Assembly (NCBI RefSeq): GCF_014646115.1 | Contig: NZ_BMMV01000005.1 | Location: 186,001-250,000 of the forward strand | Reading direction: 5' to 3' | DNA: 64,000 bases | From: Streptomyces camponoticapitis | GTDB lineage: Bacteria > Actinomycetota > Actinomycetes > Streptomycetales > Streptomycetaceae | In this document: positions 19,745 through 31,100 of the stretch, in pieces | How the letters are laid out: the number at the start of each line of letters is the position of its first letter | How positions within the stretch are numbered: position 1 is the first letter of the stretch | Notes under the pieces: generated by a model | Database searches by the model: none | Told to the model about the DNA's origin: nothing | Seen by the model: the letters and a program-made list of their open reading frames with translations, nothing else | Position numbers and translations under genes: made by a program

Positions 19745-19775
19745 GCACCGACGAGCGGCACCACGGCACCACAGC

Positions 19776-19810
19776 AGCCCGGCGCTGAGGACAGGGACAG
19801 CGGCCGGGCT
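19776..19810. terminator. Bidirectional hairpin between convergent genes
   Basis: Arms AGCCCGGCGCTG (19776-19787) and CAGCGGCCGGGCT (19798-19810) pair with one bulged base. They lie between the ends of the phosphatase-family gene and the convergent thioesterase gene. Confidence 0.55.
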
Positions 19811-20721
19811 CAGTCGCGCCCCGCCCCGGAACCCCCGCGACCGGTGCCGGACTCCCTGGGCACGCGCATGACGCCCTCCTGGATCACCGAGATCGCCAGC
19901 CGCCCGTCCTGTGTGTGGATCCGGGCCTGGCCGAGCCCCCGCCCGCCGGACGCGGACGGCGACGTCTGGTCGTACAGCAGCCACTCGTCCGCCCGGAAGG
20001 GCCGGTGGAACCACATCGCGTGGTCCAGGCTCGCCCCCACGATGTCGCCCGTCGCCCAGCCGCCCCTGCCGTGTGCGAGCAGCACCGAGTCGAGCAGCGT
20101 CATGTCGGAGACGTACGTCGCCAGACAGACATGCAGCAGCGGGTCGTCGGCGAGCTTGCCGGCCGTGCGGAACCACACCTGCGAGCGTGCCTCGCGCGGC
20201 TGCCCGGCCGTGGCGTACGGCGGGGCGTCCACGTACCGCAGATCCACCGCGGCGCGCGCCTCCAGCAGAAGGCCGGCCACGGACGGGTCGACGAACCGGT
20301 CCGCGTAGCGCGGCAGAGTCTCGGCCGCCGTGGGAAGCGACTCCGGATCGGGGGCCGCCGGCATCGGCGCCTGGTGTTCCAGGCCCTCCTCGTACGCCTG
20401 GAACGACGCCGAGAGATGGAAGATCGGCTGGCCGTGCTGGACGGCCACCACCCGGCGCGTGGTGAAGGAGCGGCCGTCGCGGATGCGGTCGACCGTGTAG
20501 ACGATCGGGGCGCCCGGATCGCCCGCCCGCAGGAAGTACGAGTGCAGGGAGTGGGCGGACCGGTCGGCGGGGACCGTACGGCCGGCGGCCACCAGGGCCT
20601 GCGCGGCCACCTGCCCGCCGTAGACGCGCGGGATCGCCGCCGAGCGGCTGAGACCGCGGAAGATGTCCTCCTCGATCCGCTCCAGGTCGAGCAGTTCGAG
20701 GAGGGACTCCAGTGCGTTCAT
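19810..20721 (-). CDS. tesB: Acyl-CoA thioesterase II (TesB family)
   Basis: A 303-residue double-hotdog thioesterase that hydrolyses medium/long acyl-CoAs to free acids. It begins ESLLELLDLERIEEDIFRG, followed by RVYGGQVAAQALVAAGRTVP, the typical TesB opening. The C-terminal hotdog contains LDHAMWFHRPFRADEWLLYD with the conserved Asp and aromatic residues, then GRGLGQARIHTQDGRL. It lies 42 bases downstream of the long-chain-type acyl-CoA dehydrogenase gene on the same strand and is probably cotranscribed with it, giving a fatty-acid turnover pair. Confidence 0.93.
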   Translation of the reverse strand: MNALESLLELLDLERIEEDIFRGLSRSAAIPRVYGGQVAAQALVAAGRTVPADRSAHSLHSYFLRAGDPGAPIVYTVDRIRDGRSFTTRRVVAVQHGQPIFHLSASFQAYEEGLEHQAPMPAAPDPESLPTAAETLPRYADRFVDPSVAGLLLEARAAVDLRYVDAPPYATAGQPREARSQVWFRTAGKLADDPLLHVCLATYVSDMTLLDSVLLAHGRGGWATGDIVGASLDHAMWFHRPFRADEWLLYDQTSPSASGGRGLGQARIHTQDGRLAISVIQEGVMRVPRESGTGRGGSGAGRD

Positions 20722-20763
20722 GTGCTGATCGTGTCCCTGGTCCTGGTGCGCGGTCCTACAGGC

Positions 20764-21921
20764 TCACAGGCCCATGGACTTGGCGATGATCATCTTCATG
20801 ACCTCGCTGGTACCGCCGTAGATGCGGTTGACGCGGTTGTCCGCGTAGAGGCGGGCGATCGGGTACTCGTTCATGTAGCCGTAGCCGCCGTGCAGCTGAA
20901 GGCACTTGTCGATCACGCGGTGCGCGACCTCCGTACAGAAGAGCTTCGCCGACGCGGCCTCGGCGGCGGTCAGTTCGCCCTTGTCGTGCGCGTCGAGGGC
21001 GCGGTCGCAGACGGCCTCGGCGGCGTCGACCTCGGCCTTGCAGGCGGCCAGTTCGAACTTGGTGTTCTGGAAGGAGGCGACGGTCTTGCCGAAGACGGTG
21101 CGGTCCTGCACGTAGCTCTGCGCGAACCGGATCGCGGCCGACGCCTGCGCGTACGCGCCGACGGCGATGCCCAGGCGCTCCTGCGGCAGATTCTGGCCGA
21201 GGTAGGAGAAGCCCTTGTTCTCCTCGCCGAGCAGGTCCTCGACGGGCACCTTGACATCGCTGAAGGACAGTTCGGCGGTGTCCGAGGACTTCAGTCCCAG
21301 CTTGTCGAGCTTGCGGCCGACCGCGTACCCCTCGGACCTGGTGTCGACGACGAAGAGCGAGATGCCGTGCCTGCGGTCCTCCGGGCTCGGCGGGGCGGTG
21401 CGGGCGCAGACGATGACGCGGTCGGCGTGCACGCCGCCGGTGATGAACGTCTTGGCGCCGTTGAGCACATAGTGCGAGCCGTCGGCGGAGAGCCTGGCGG
21501 TGGTCTTCATGCCCGCGAGGTCGGAGCCGGTGCCGGGCTCGGTCATGGCGATGGCGTACATGGTCTCGCCGGTCACGAAGCCGGGCAGCCACCGCTTCTT
21601 CTGCTCGTCGGTGGCGTACGCCTTCACATACGGCAGACAGAGCGCGACATGGACGCTGGACCCTCCGAAGGAGACTCCCGCGCGGGCGCACTCCTCGGAG
21701 ACGACGGCCTGGAACTTGAACGACTCCTCGCCCGCGCCGCCGTACTCCTCCGGCACCTCGATACCGAAGATGCCCAGCTCACCGAGCTTGTAGTAGAACT
21801 CGCGGGGGACCAGCCCCTCGGCGTACCACTCGTCGTAGACGGGAACGACCTCGGCCTCGATGAAGGCGCGGAGAGTCTCCCGGAACGCCTCGTGGTCCTC
21901 GTTGTACACGCTACGGCGCAC
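20764..21921 (-). CDS. Acyl-CoA dehydrogenase, long-chain (LCAD)-like
   Basis: A 385-residue FAD enzyme. FAD/substrate blocks AIAMTEPGTGSDLAGMKTT and TVFGKTVASFQNTKFELA are present, as is LQLHGGYGYMNEYPIARLY. The position of the MCAD base is Gly (IYGGTSEVM), as in LCAD and isovaleryl-CoA dehydrogenases, while NLPQERLG has the Glu that serves as base in LCAD. This supports long-chain rather than short-chain substrates. The start at 21921 (MRRSVYNEDH) is typical. The enzyme would feed beta-oxidation; the thioesterase downstream may release products. Confidence 0.92.
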   Translation of the reverse strand: MRRSVYNEDHEAFRETLRAFIEAEVVPVYDEWYAEGLVPREFYYKLGELGIFGIEVPEEYGGAGEESFKFQAVVSEECARAGVSFGGSSVHVALCLPYVKAYATDEQKKRWLPGFVTGETMYAIAMTEPGTGSDLAGMKTTARLSADGSHYVLNGAKTFITGGVHADRVIVCARTAPPSPEDRRHGISLFVVDTRSEGYAVGRKLDKLGLKSSDTAELSFSDVKVPVEDLLGEENKGFSYLGQNLPQERLGIAVGAYAQASAAIRFAQSYVQDRTVFGKTVASFQNTKFELAACKAEVDAAEAVCDRALDAHDKGELTAAEAASAKLFCTEVAHRVIDKCLQLHGGYGYMNEYPIARLYADNRVNRIYGGTSEVMKMIIAKSMGL

Positions 21922-21999
21922 GGAAGCCCTCTCCCTGGGTCTGGGTGGTCCGGACGCTCCGACCGATCGGAACGGTCCGCGCGGTCCGGGCCACTGTGT

Positions 22000-22016
22000 C
22001 TAAGCGCTTGCTCAGT
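22000..22016. promoter_or_regulatory. Possible TetR-type operator upstream of acyl-CoA dehydrogenase
   Basis: CTAAGCGCTTGCTCAGT contains the AAGCGCTTGCT pattern often seen before actinobacterial fatty-acid genes controlled by TetR proteins. It lies about 80 bases upstream of the start at 21921. No adjacent TetR gene is present. Confidence 0.35.
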
Positions 22017-22081
22017 CCTAAGAAAAAGTTACCGGGCGGTCATCATGACTGTCCAGGGCGGGGTCCGAGCCGTCGCGCACG

Positions 22082-23515
22082 TCACAGTCGGCGCAGCGCG
22101 AACCACAACTCCATCCGGACGTCCGCCTCGTCCAGGTCCGTCTCCAGCAAGGTCGCACAGCGGGCGACGCGTTGACGCACGGTGTTGCGGTGGACCGACA
22201 GGGCCACCGCCGTACGGTCCCAACTGCCGTGCAGCGAAAGCCAGGTGCGCAGGGTCTCCGTCAGAGCGGGGGAGTCCGCGATCGGCATCAGGAGGGCGCG
22301 GGCGTGGGCGGCCGCCTCTTCAGGAGGGACGAGCGCGGTCAGGGCGTCGGGGCCGGGGGCGCGGTGCCGTACGAGGCCGGCGCGGGTGGCCTCCGCGTGG
22401 CGCAGCGCCCGCCGGGCCTGGGTGTCCGCCTCGATCAGGTCCGCGGGGGCGACGGGCGCGCTCACCCCGAGTGTCCAGCCCGGCTGGGCGGTCACCGGAC
22501 GGTCGGTGAGGACGCGCGCCGTGGTGCCGTCCGACTCGGCCAGGCCGCTGCCGAGAGCCGCCGCCAGCGCCGACGGGGCGAAGGGCGTGTCACCGCCGTG
22601 CGCGTGCACCACGGTCCAGGGGCCGGGCCCGAGCAGAGGCGCCGCGTCGCCGGGCGTGGCGCCCAGCAGGAGCCGTACGAGCGCCGCCGAGCGCGCCGCC
22701 TCCGCCGCGCCCTGGTGCGGCGCTGTGAGCAGCGACAGGAGGACGACGGCGACGCCCGTGACGGTGTGGTCGCCGGCCTCCCGGCCGCTCGCCGCGACGC
22801 CGAGGACGAGGCCCTGGCCGCCGCCCAGCGCGTACGCGGCCAGGCGCGCGCCGCCGGCAGTGTCGGTGGCGGTGCCGTGCGGCGGGTTCACCACGCGGGC
22901 CAGCCGGGCCAGGGCCGTACGGAATCCGGGCGCCGGGTCCCGGCCCGTGGTGTGCAACTCGGCGCCGTCGGGGGCGAACAGGACCGCGCGGCCACCGAGC
23001 CGTACTGCGAGCTGGTGCAGTACCGCCGGGACCGGGTCCGGGCGGGCGGCGGCGGCAGCGAGGCCCTGCTGGGCCTCGGTGACCCGGCGCAGCTCGCGGT
23101 GGCGGGCCTCGGCCATCAGCCGCCAGACCCCGCGCGCCACGGTGGTGAAGGGGGTCCGCCGGGGGATCTCCAGCAGCGGCAGCCCCTGCCGGCCGCACGC
23201 CTCGACAAGGCTGTCCGGGACCGTGTCGTACACCGGCGCGACCCCGAAGCCGAGCGCGGCGGCGCCCGCTTCGACGACCCTCCGTACATAGGTGTCGGCG
23301 TGTGCGTCGGTGAGCTGTACGCCTGCCGTCAGCAGCAGCTCACCGCCGAGCAGGTACGGATACGGGTCGGCCATCTCCGAGGTGTGCACCCAGTGGACGT
23401 CGACCGGCGGCCGGTCGTCGGCGAGCCCGGCGACCAGGCGCAGGCCGAGCGTGCCGTCCGCGAGCAGTGCGGTCAGAGGCACCGGCGGAGTGGGCGGAGC
23501 GGAAGGTTCCGGCAT
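22082..23515 (-). CDS. PucR family transcriptional regulator
   Basis: A 477-residue PucR-type regulator. The N-terminal purine-catabolism domain (about 5-125) includes VHWVHTSEMADPYPYLLGGELLLT. A GGDEF-like central region follows, and the C-terminal HTH_30 domain is RTWLSLHGSWDRTAVALSVH followed by RNTVRQRV. PucR proteins control nitrogen-compound use. It is divergent from the symporter/ureohydrolase operon and is probably its regulator. The ATG at 23515 (MPEPSAPP) has GGATGG upstream; the ATG at 23530 is an alternative start. Confidence 0.88.
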   Translation of the reverse strand: MPEPSAPPTPPVPLTALLADGTLGLRLVAGLADDRPPVDVHWVHTSEMADPYPYLLGGELLLTAGVQLTDAHADTYVRRVVEAGAAALGFGVAPVYDTVPDSLVEACGRQGLPLLEIPRRTPFTTVARGVWRLMAEARHRELRRVTEAQQGLAAAAARPDPVPAVLHQLAVRLGGRAVLFAPDGAELHTTGRDPAPGFRTALARLARVVNPPHGTATDTAGGARLAAYALGGGQGLVLGVAASGREAGDHTVTGVAVVLLSLLTAPHQGAAEAARSAALVRLLLGATPGDAAPLLGPGPWTVVHAHGGDTPFAPSALAAALGSGLAESDGTTARVLTDRPVTAQPGWTLGVSAPVAPADLIEADTQARRALRHAEATRAGLVRHRAPGPDALTALVPPEEAAAHARALLMPIADSPALTETLRTWLSLHGSWDRTAVALSVHRNTVRQRVARCATLLETDLDEADVRMELWFALRRL

Positions 23516-23646
23516 GGATGGTCCATCCATCGGCGGCGGGAGGAATGGATGAAACGTACACTTCAGCGTTTCTTTCCGGCCACCTACCGTCGACTCGCAC
23601 ACCACCGGACCCCCGGAAGCCCCGGAGTCGATCAGGAGGAAGCCCC

Positions 23647-25164
23647 ATGGCTGTGGACTACGCGGTGATCGTCGTCTATCTCGCCGGCATGCTCGCCATG
23701 GGCTGGTGGGGCATGCGCCGCGCCAGGTCCAAGAGCGAGTTCCTGGTGGCCGGCCGCCGGCTGGGCCCCTGGATGTACTCCGGCACGATGGCCGCGATCG
23801 TCCTCGGCGGCGCCTCCACCATCGGCGGTGTCGGCCTCGGCTACCAGTACGGCCTCTCCGGCGCCTGGATGGTCTTCACCATCGGGCTGGGACTGCTGGC
23901 CCTCTCGGTGTTCTTCTCCGCGCGCATAGCCCGGCTGAAGGTCTACACCGTCTCCGAGATGCTCGACCTTCGGTACGGAGGACGCGCCGGCCTCATCTCC
24001 GGGCTTGTCATGTGGGCCTACACCCTGATGCTCGCGGTCACCTCGACCATCGCCTACGCCACGATCTTCGACGTCCTCTTCGACATGCACCGCACCGCCG
24101 CGATCATCCTCGGCGGGGCGATCGTCGTCGCCTACTCGGCGCTCGGCGGCATGTGGTCGATCACGCTGACGGACATGGTGCAGTTCGTCGTCAAGACGAT
24201 CGGTGTGCTGCTGCTCCTGCTGCCCATCGCGGTCGTCAAGGCGGGCGGCTTCGCCGAGATGAAGGCGAAGCTTCCTACGGAGTACTTCGACCCGCTGGGC
24301 ATCGGCGGCGAGACGATCTTCACGTACGTCCTGATCTACACGTTCGGCATGCTGATCGGGCAGGACATCTGGCAGCGGGTCTTCACCGCGCGCACCGACA
24401 CCACGGCCCGCTGGGGCGGCACCGTCGCGGGTACCTACTGTCTCCTCTACGCGATCGCCGGAGCCGTCATCGGCACCGCGGCCAAGGTCCTCTACCCGAA
24501 GCTGCCGAGCGCCGACGACGCGTTCGCCACCATCGTCAAGGACGAACTCCCGCCGGGCGTCAGGGGACTGGTGCTCGCCGCCGCGCTGGCCGCCGTGATG
24601 TCGACGTCCTCCGGGGCGCTGATCGCCTGCGCCACCGTCGCCAACAACGACATCTGGGCGCGGCTGCGGGGACTCGTCGGACAGCGACAGACCGGGCGGG
24701 ACGCCGTGGGGGAGCGGGACGAGGTGAAGGACAACCGCGCCTTCATCCTGGTCATGGGACTCGCCGTCATCTGTATCGCCATCGCGCTGAACGACGTCGT
24801 CGGTGCGCTGACCGTCGCGTACAACCTGCTCGTCGGAGGACTGCTGGTGCCCATCCTCGGGGGCCTCCTGTGGAGGCGCGGCACCGTGCAGGGCGCGCTC
24901 GCCGCGATGATCGTCGGCGGGCTGACCGTCATCGGCCTGATGGTGTCCTACGGCATCCTGGCCAACGAGCCCATCTACTACGGGCTCCTCGCCTCGCTGG
25001 CGGTCCATGTGGTCGTCAGCCTCCTGACGAAGCCGACGGACGCGGCCGTGCTCGCCGCGTGGCGCCGCCGCCTCGCGGGCGAGGACGCGGAGGGTGCCGA
25101 AGGCGCCGACGGAGCCGGTGACGCCCCTCGGAAGCCGTCCGTCGCCGCCGGTGGCACCGGCTGA
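23647..25164 (+). CDS. Sodium:solute symporter (SSS family)
   Basis: A 505-residue membrane transporter with about 13 predicted helices. The first begins at [20 protein letters not shown], and the conserved SSS segment [21 protein letters not shown] lies at about 55-75. [22 protein letters not shown] (about 315-336) matches the sodium-binding core around helices 8/9. The C-terminal tail is cytoplasmic and rich in Glu/Gly/Ala. The ATG at 23647 has AGGAGGA seven bases upstream. It is followed by a ureohydrolase and a ThDP enzyme, so the solute is probably a guanidino compound or related amine, but the sequence does not prove it. Confidence 0.92.
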   Translation: MAVDYAVIVVYLAGMLAMGWWGMRRARSKSEFLVAGRRLGPWMYSGTMAAIVLGGASTIGGVGLGYQYGLSGAWMVFTIGLGLLALSVFFSARIARLKVYTVSEMLDLRYGGRAGLISGLVMWAYTLMLAVTSTIAYATIFDVLFDMHRTAAIILGGAIVVAYSALGGMWSITLTDMVQFVVKTIGVLLLLLPIAVVKAGGFAEMKAKLPTEYFDPLGIGGETIFTYVLIYTFGMLIGQDIWQRVFTARTDTTARWGGTVAGTYCLLYAIAGAVIGTAAKVLYPKLPSADDAFATIVKDELPPGVRGLVLAAALAAVMSTSSGALIACATVANNDIWARLRGLVGQRQTGRDAVGERDEVKDNRAFILVMGLAVICIAIALNDVVGALTVAYNLLVGGLLVPILGGLLWRRGTVQGALAAMIVGGLTVIGLMVSYGILANEPIYYGLLASLAVHVVVSLLTKPTDAAVLAAWRRRLAGEDAEGAEGADGAGDAPRKPSVAAGGTG

Positions 25165-25277
25165 GCCCCACCCCCTCCGAACAGCCCGTGTCCCGCCCGC
25201 CCGACGGCGCCGCTGTCAGCGCTGTCGGTGCTCTGGGTCATGCTGGATCCGCACACGCACCACGAAAGGCCTCGACG

Positions 25278-26282
25278 ATGAGCAGCGCAGCAGGACCCGA
25301 CAGCCCCGGCCCCGGAGCGGCGGAGGGCGGCCCGAAGGGGCCCGTCGACTCCTCCCGCGTGCCCCGGTTCGCGGGACCGGCCACCTTCGCCCGGCTGCCC
25401 AGGCTGGACGAGGTCGGGGCCACCGACATCGTCGTTGTTGGAGTGCCCTTCGACAGCGGGGTGTCCTACCGGCCCGGCGCCCGCTTCGGCGGGAACGCGA
25501 TCCGTGAGGCGTCCCGACTGCTGCGCCCGTACAACCCCGCCCAGGACGCCTCGCCGTTCGCGCTCGCGCAGGTCGCCGACGCCGGGGACATCGCCGCCAA
25601 CCCGTTCAACATCAACGAGGCGGTCGAGACGATCGAGGCGGCGGCCGACGACCTGCTCGGAACGGGCGCGCGCCTGATGACCCTCGGCGGCGACCACACC
25701 ATCGCGCTGCCGCTGCTGCGCTCGGTCGCCAAGAGGCACGGCCCCGTCGCGCTGCTCCACTTCGACGCGCACCTGGACACCTGGGACACGTACTTCGGCG
25801 CCGAGTACACGCACGGCACCCCGTTCCGGCGGGCCGTCGAGGAGGGCATCCTCGACACCGAGGCGCTGTCGCACGTCGGCACGCGCGGGCCGCTCTACGG
25901 CAGGAAGGACCTGGACGACGACCACCGCATGGGCTTCGGCATCGTCACCTCCGCCGACGTCATGCGGCGCGGGGTCGACGAGGTCGCCGACCAGCTGCGG
26001 CAGCGCATCGGGGACCGCCCGCTGTACATCTCGATCGACATCGACGTGCTCGACCCGGCCCACGCGCCCGGCACGGGCACCCCCGAGGCCGGCGGGCTCA
26101 CCTCCCGCGAACTCCTCGAAATCCTCCGCGGCCTGGCCTCCTGCCACCTGGTGTCGGCGGACGTGGTCGAGGTCGCCCCGGCGTACGACCACGCGGAGAT
26201 CACCTCCGTCGCCGCCTCCCACACCGCGTACGAACTGACCACGATCATGTCCCGCCAGATCTCGGAGGTCCGCGCGAAGTGA
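25278..26282 (+). CDS. speB: Ureohydrolase (agmatinase/guanidinobutyrase type)
   Basis: A binuclear Mn enzyme of 334 residues that releases urea from a guanidino compound. Metal ligands are all present: GGDHT (H140), DAHLD (D163, H165, D167), and SIDIDVLDP (D254, D256). The polar extension of about 28 residues at the N-terminus is typical for actinobacterial members. The substrate could be agmatine, 4-guanidinobutyrate or 3-guanidinopropionate; the family is too close to decide. The start at 25278 follows a weak GAAAGG site. Its stop overlaps the GTG start of the ThDP enzyme gene (GTGA), so they are cotranslated. Confidence 0.9.
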   Translation: MSSAAGPDSPGPGAAEGGPKGPVDSSRVPRFAGPATFARLPRLDEVGATDIVVVGVPFDSGVSYRPGARFGGNAIREASRLLRPYNPAQDASPFALAQVADAGDIAANPFNINEAVETIEAAADDLLGTGARLMTLGGDHTIALPLLRSVAKRHGPVALLHFDAHLDTWDTYFGAEYTHGTPFRRAVEEGILDTEALSHVGTRGPLYGRKDLDDDHRMGFGIVTSADVMRRGVDEVADQLRQRIGDRPLYISIDIDVLDPAHAPGTGTPEAGGLTSRELLEILRGLASCHLVSADVVEVAPAYDHAEITSVAASHTAYELTTIMSRQISEVRAK

Positions 26283-27976
26283 CTCACGACCACCACCACG
26301 AGATCCCCCGCTACACCCCCGAGCAGACCGCCGAGGCCCTGAACCCGCCCGCCGGGCGCAACGGCGGCGACCTCGTCGTCGAGACGCTGCACGGCCTCGG
26401 CGCCACCACCGTCTTCGGCCTGCCCGGCCAGCACGCGCTGGGCATGTTCGACGCGCTGCGCCGCTCGGACCTGGAGTACGTCGGGCTACGGGTGGAGAAC
26501 AACGCCGGGTTCGCCGCCGATGCCTACGGCCGCGTCACCGGCGAGGTCGCACCCCTGCTGCTCTCCACCGGACCGGGCGCGCTGACCTCGCTCGCCGCGC
26601 TCCAGGAGGCAGCCGCGGGGTCCTCGCCCGTGCTCGCGATCTCCAGCCAGATCCCGTCGGCGGGCCTCGGCGGCGGCCGGCACGGCTATCTGCACGAACT
26701 GGCCGACCAGCAGGCCTCGTTCCGCGACATCGTCAAGTCCGTCCACCTCGTCCGTACGGCCTCCCAGATCCCGTCCGCCATCGCGGCGGCCTGGGAGTCC
26801 GCGCTCACCGCACCGCACGGACCCGTCTGGGTCGAGATCCCGCAGGACGTCCTCCTCAAGGAGACGACGCTGCCGCTCGTCACCGCGGTCGACGCCACCC
26901 CGCGCGAACTGCTGCCGCGCCCGGAGCTGATCGCCGTGGCGGCGCACACCCTGTCCCACGCGGAGCGCCCCGTGATCATCGCGGGCGGCGGAGTCGTACG
27001 GGCGGACGCCGCGGGCAAACTGCGCACCCTCGCGGAGAAGCTGGCCGCTCCCGTCGTCACCACCTTCGGTGGGAAGGGCGCCTTCCCCTGGGAGCACCCG
27101 CTGTCGCTCCAGTCCTGGCTGGAGGACCGGCACACCACCGACTTCCTGGAGGACGCCGACGTCGTGCTGGTCGTCGGCTCCGGGCTCGGCGAGCTGTCCT
27201 CCAACTACTACACGTTCCGCCCGCGCGGCCGGGTGATCCAGATCGAGGCCGACCTCGGCAAGCTGGAGTCCAACCTTCCGGCGCTCGGCATCCACGCCGA
27301 CGCGAGGGAGGCCCTGTCCGCGCTGCTGGAGTCGGTGACGGAGCGGAGCGACCCGGCCGCCGCCGAGTCCGCGCGGGACGCCGTCCGTACGGTGCTGGCG
27401 AAGGTACGGGAGCGGATCGGCGCCCAGGACCTGGAGCTGGAGCAGCGGGTCCTCGCCGCCGTACGGGACGCGCTGCCCGTCACCTCGCCCAGCTTCTGGG
27501 ACATGACGATCCTCGCCTACTGGGCCTGGTCCGCCTGGCCCGGCGCGATGCACTCCGGTCAGGGCGCCGGCGGTCTCGGCTACGGCTTCCCTGCGGCCCT
27601 GGGCGCGGCGGCGGCCGACCGTACGAAGCCGGTCCTCGCGGTCTCGGGCGACGGCGGCGCGATGTACTCGATCGCCGAGCTGGCCACGGCCCGCCAGTAC
27701 GACCTCCCCGTCACCTGGCTGATCGTGGACGACGGCGGTTACGGCATCCTGCGGGAGTACATGACGGACGCCTACGGCCAGACCACGGGCACCGAGCTGG
27801 CCCGCCCCGACTTCGTCGCGCTGGCCGAGTCCTTCGGAGTGCCGGCGGTCCGCACGAGCCCCGAGTCACTGCGTGAGGACCTGTCGAAGGCGCTGGCGTC
27901 CCCCGGTCCCTCGGTGGTGGTCCTCCCGGCGCTCCTGAAGCTGTTCGCGCCGACGCACCTGCCCGCCGCGCGGTAG
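26279..27976 (+). CDS. Thiamine diphosphate-dependent enzyme, acetolactate synthase-like
   Basis: A 565-residue ThDP enzyme with the three-domain POX fold. The N-terminal PYR domain has the catalytic Glu73 in [15 protein letters not shown], the middle domain lies at about 215-340, and the C-terminal PP domain carries the ThDP/Mg motif SGDGGAMYS followed about 25 residues later by VDDGGYG. In this motif the usual NN pair is DD. It is not a standard acetolactate synthase because it lacks the regulatory subunit neighbour and sits behind a ureohydrolase and symporter. A carboligase or decarboxylase acting on a keto acid from guanidino-compound breakdown is plausible but unproven. Confidence 0.85.
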   Translation: MTHDHHHEIPRYTPEQTAEALNPPAGRNGGDLVVETLHGLGATTVFGLPGQHALGMFDALRRSDLEYVGLRVENNAGFAADAYGRVTGEVAPLLLSTGPGALTSLAALQEAAAGSSPVLAISSQIPSAGLGGGRHGYLHELADQQASFRDIVKSVHLVRTASQIPSAIAAAWESALTAPHGPVWVEIPQDVLLKETTLPLVTAVDATPRELLPRPELIAVAAHTLSHAERPVIIAGGGVVRADAAGKLRTLAEKLAAPVVTTFGGKGAFPWEHPLSLQSWLEDRHTTDFLEDADVVLVVGSGLGELSSNYYTFRPRGRVIQIEADLGKLESNLPALGIHADAREALSALLESVTERSDPAAAESARDAVRTVLAKVRERIGAQDLELEQRVLAAVRDALPVTSPSFWDMTILAYWAWSAWPGAMHSGQGAGGLGYGFPAALGAAAADRTKPVLAVSGDGGAMYSIAELATARQYDLPVTWLIVDDGGYGILREYMTDAYGQTTGTELARPDFVALAESFGVPAVRTSPESLREDLSKALASPGPSVVVLPALLKLFAPTHLPAAR

Positions 27977-28164
27977 CACACGCCGTCGCCCGGCGCACTA
28001 CGGCGTTGGTCCTGGTCCCTCCGGCGAGCGCCTCGGTCCGGCGACGGGTATTTGTTGCAGCGGGATGAATTCCGCACGTGGGCGCGTTGATGCCTTCCGG
28101 CAGGGGGTCCACGGGGGACGCCCGCGTACCGACAAGCGGCAGGGCAGACGGAGGGCGGCAGACA

Positions 28165-31100
28165 GTGGCGGCGGAGCGAACAGACCCCGAGCGCGAAAGG
28201 CCGGGCGGAAGCACGGCCGGAGTGAACGAGGCCGGAGTGAGCGAGGCCGGCGCGGACCGAGCGGGAGTGATCGCGGCCCAGGAGGCCAGGGCGGGCGTGG
28301 GCCAGGCCGAGGAGGCCAGGGCCGGCTGGGCCCGGCGTCTCATCGGCTACGCCTGGCGCTACCGGCGCAACGTGATCCTCGCCCTCGGCTCCTCCCTCGC
28401 CGGCATGGCCGTCATGGCCCTCGTCCCGCTGATCACCAAGGTCGTCATCGATGACGTCATCGGCACCGGCACCCGGTCCATCGGCGTCTGGACCGGCCTC
28501 CTCATAGCCGCGGCCGTCGTCATCTACGTCATGACCTTCATCCGCCGGTACTACGGCGGACGCCTCGCCCTGGACGTCCAGCACGACCTCCGTACGGAGA
28601 TGTACGGCACCATCTCCAGGCTCGACGGCCGCCGCCAGGACGAGCTCTCCACCGGACAGGTCGTCGGCCGCGCCACCAGCGACCTCCAGCTCATCCAGGG
28701 CCTGCTCTTCATGCTGCCGATGACCATCGGCAACCTCCTGCTCTTCGTCATCTCCCTCGTGATCATGGCGTGGCTCTCGCTGCCCCTGACGCTCGTCGCC
28801 CTCGCCGTCGCCCCCGCCATCTGGTACATCGCCCGGCGCAGCCGCACCCGGCTGCACCCCGCCACCTGGTACGCCCAGTCGCAGGCCGCGACCGTCGCGG
28901 GAGTCGTCGACGGATCCGTCTCCGGCGTACGCGTGGTCAAGGGCTTCGGCCAGGAGGACCAGGAGACCGGCAAGCTGCGCGCCGCGGGCCGCAAGCTGTT
29001 CGCGGGCCGGCTGCGTACGATCAAGCTCAACTCCCGCTACACACCCGCCCTCCAGGCCGTACCGGCACTCGGGCAGGTCGCGATGCTCGCGCTCGGCGGC
29101 TGGCTCGCCACCCGCGGCCAGATCACCCTCGGCACGTTCGTCGCCTTCTCCACCTACCTCGCCCAGCTCGTCGGCCCCGTCCGCATGCTCGCCATGGTGC
29201 TGACCGTCGGCCAGCAGGCCCGTGCCGGCGTCGAGCGGGTCCTCGAACTCATCGACACCGAGCCGTCGATCCAGGACGGCACGAAGGAGCTCCCGGCCGA
29301 CGTCGAGGCGTCCGTCGAGTTCGACGACGTGACGTTCTCCTACGAAGACGGCCGCACCGTCCTGGAGGGCTTCTCGCTGGAGATCCGCCCCGGCGAGACC
29401 GTCGCCGTCGTCGGCTCCTCCGGCAGCGGCAAGTCCACCGTCTCGCTGCTCCTGCCGCGCTTCTACGACGTGACGCACGGCGCCGTCCTCGTCGGCGGCC
29501 ACGACGTACGCGAACTGACCACCGAATCGCTGCGCGCCGCCATCGGGCTCGTACCGGAAGACAGCTTCCTCTTCTCCGACACCGTCCGCGCGAACATCGC
29601 GTACGGCAAGCCCGACGCCACCGACGAGGAGATCGAGCGCGCGGTCCGCGCGGCCCAGGCCGACCGCTTCATCGCCGAACTGCCCGCCGGCTACGACACC
29701 ACCGTCGGCGAACAGGGCCTCACCCTCTCCGGGGGCCAGCGCCAGCGCATCGCCCTGGCCCGCGCGATCCTCACCGACCCCCGCCTGCTGCTCCTGGACG
29801 ACGCCACGTCCGCCGTCGACGCCCGCGTCGAGCACGAGATCCACGAGGCGCTGCGCTCGGTCATGGCCGGCCGTACGACACTGCTCATCGCCCACCGCCG
29901 CTCCACCCTCGGCCTCGCCGACCGTATCGCCGTGCTCGACGGAGGACGGCTCTCCGACATCGGCACCCACGACGAGCTCCAGGAACGCTCCGCCCTCTAC
30001 CGCCGGCTGCTCACCGACCCCGACGAGCTCGGCGGCGTCTCACCGGGCCATGTCCCGGCCGTCGTCGTCGGTACGGCCGCCGACGACGACCGCACGGTCC
30101 AGGAGGAGATGGACGCCGAGTTCGACGCCGAACGCGGCATCACCCCGACCCTGTGGGAACGCGAGGAGGCACCCGCCGAGGAGTCGGCGGCGCCCGGCGC
30201 GACACCCGAACTGCTCGCGCAGGTCGAGGCGTTGCCCCCGGCCACCGACGTCCCGTCGATCGACGAGGCCCGCGCCGTCGCCTCCGAGTCGTCCTACGGG
30301 CTGCGCCGCCTGCTGCGCGGCTTCGGACTGCCTCTGGCCGCCAGCCTGGCCATGGTCGCCGTGGACGCGGGCATGGGCCTGCTGCTGCCGGTCCTGATCA
30401 GGCACGGCATCGACGAAGGCGTGGAACGGCTCGCGCTCGGCGCGGTGTGGGCGGCGGCCCTGCTGGGCCTGGTCGTCGTGCTGGTGCAGTGGACGGCCCA
30501 GATCGGCGAGACGCGGATGACGGGCCGCACCGGTGAACGCGTCCTGTACTCGCTGCGTCTGAAGATCTTCGCGCAGCTCCAGCGGCTCGGACTCGACTAC
30601 TACGAGCGCGAGCTGACCGGTCGCATCATGACCCGCATGACGACGGACGTGGACGCCCTGTCCACCTTCCTGCAGACCGGACTCGTCACGGCCTTCGTCT
30701 CCGTCGTCACCTTCTTCGGCATCCTCGTCGTGCTCCTGGTCATCGACGTGGAGCTGGCGCTGGTGGTCTTCGCGACCCTGCCCGTGCTGATCGTCGGCAC
30801 GGTCTTCTTCCGGCGCAAGAGCGTCAAGGCGTACGAGCTGGCGCGCGAGCGGATCAGCGTCGTCAACGCCGACCTCCAGGAGTCCGTGTCCGGGCTGCGC
30901 ATCGTCCAGGCCTTCGGGCGCGAGAAGGACGGCGCGAAGCGGTTCGCGGACCGCAGCGACCACTACCGGCAGGCGCGGGTGCGCGGCCAGTGGCTGATCT
31001 CCGTCTACTTCCCGTTCGTCCAGCTGCTGTCCTCGGTGGCCGCGGCGGCGGTGCTGATCGTGGGCGCGGCCCGGGTGGAGTCGGGGACGCTGACGACCGG

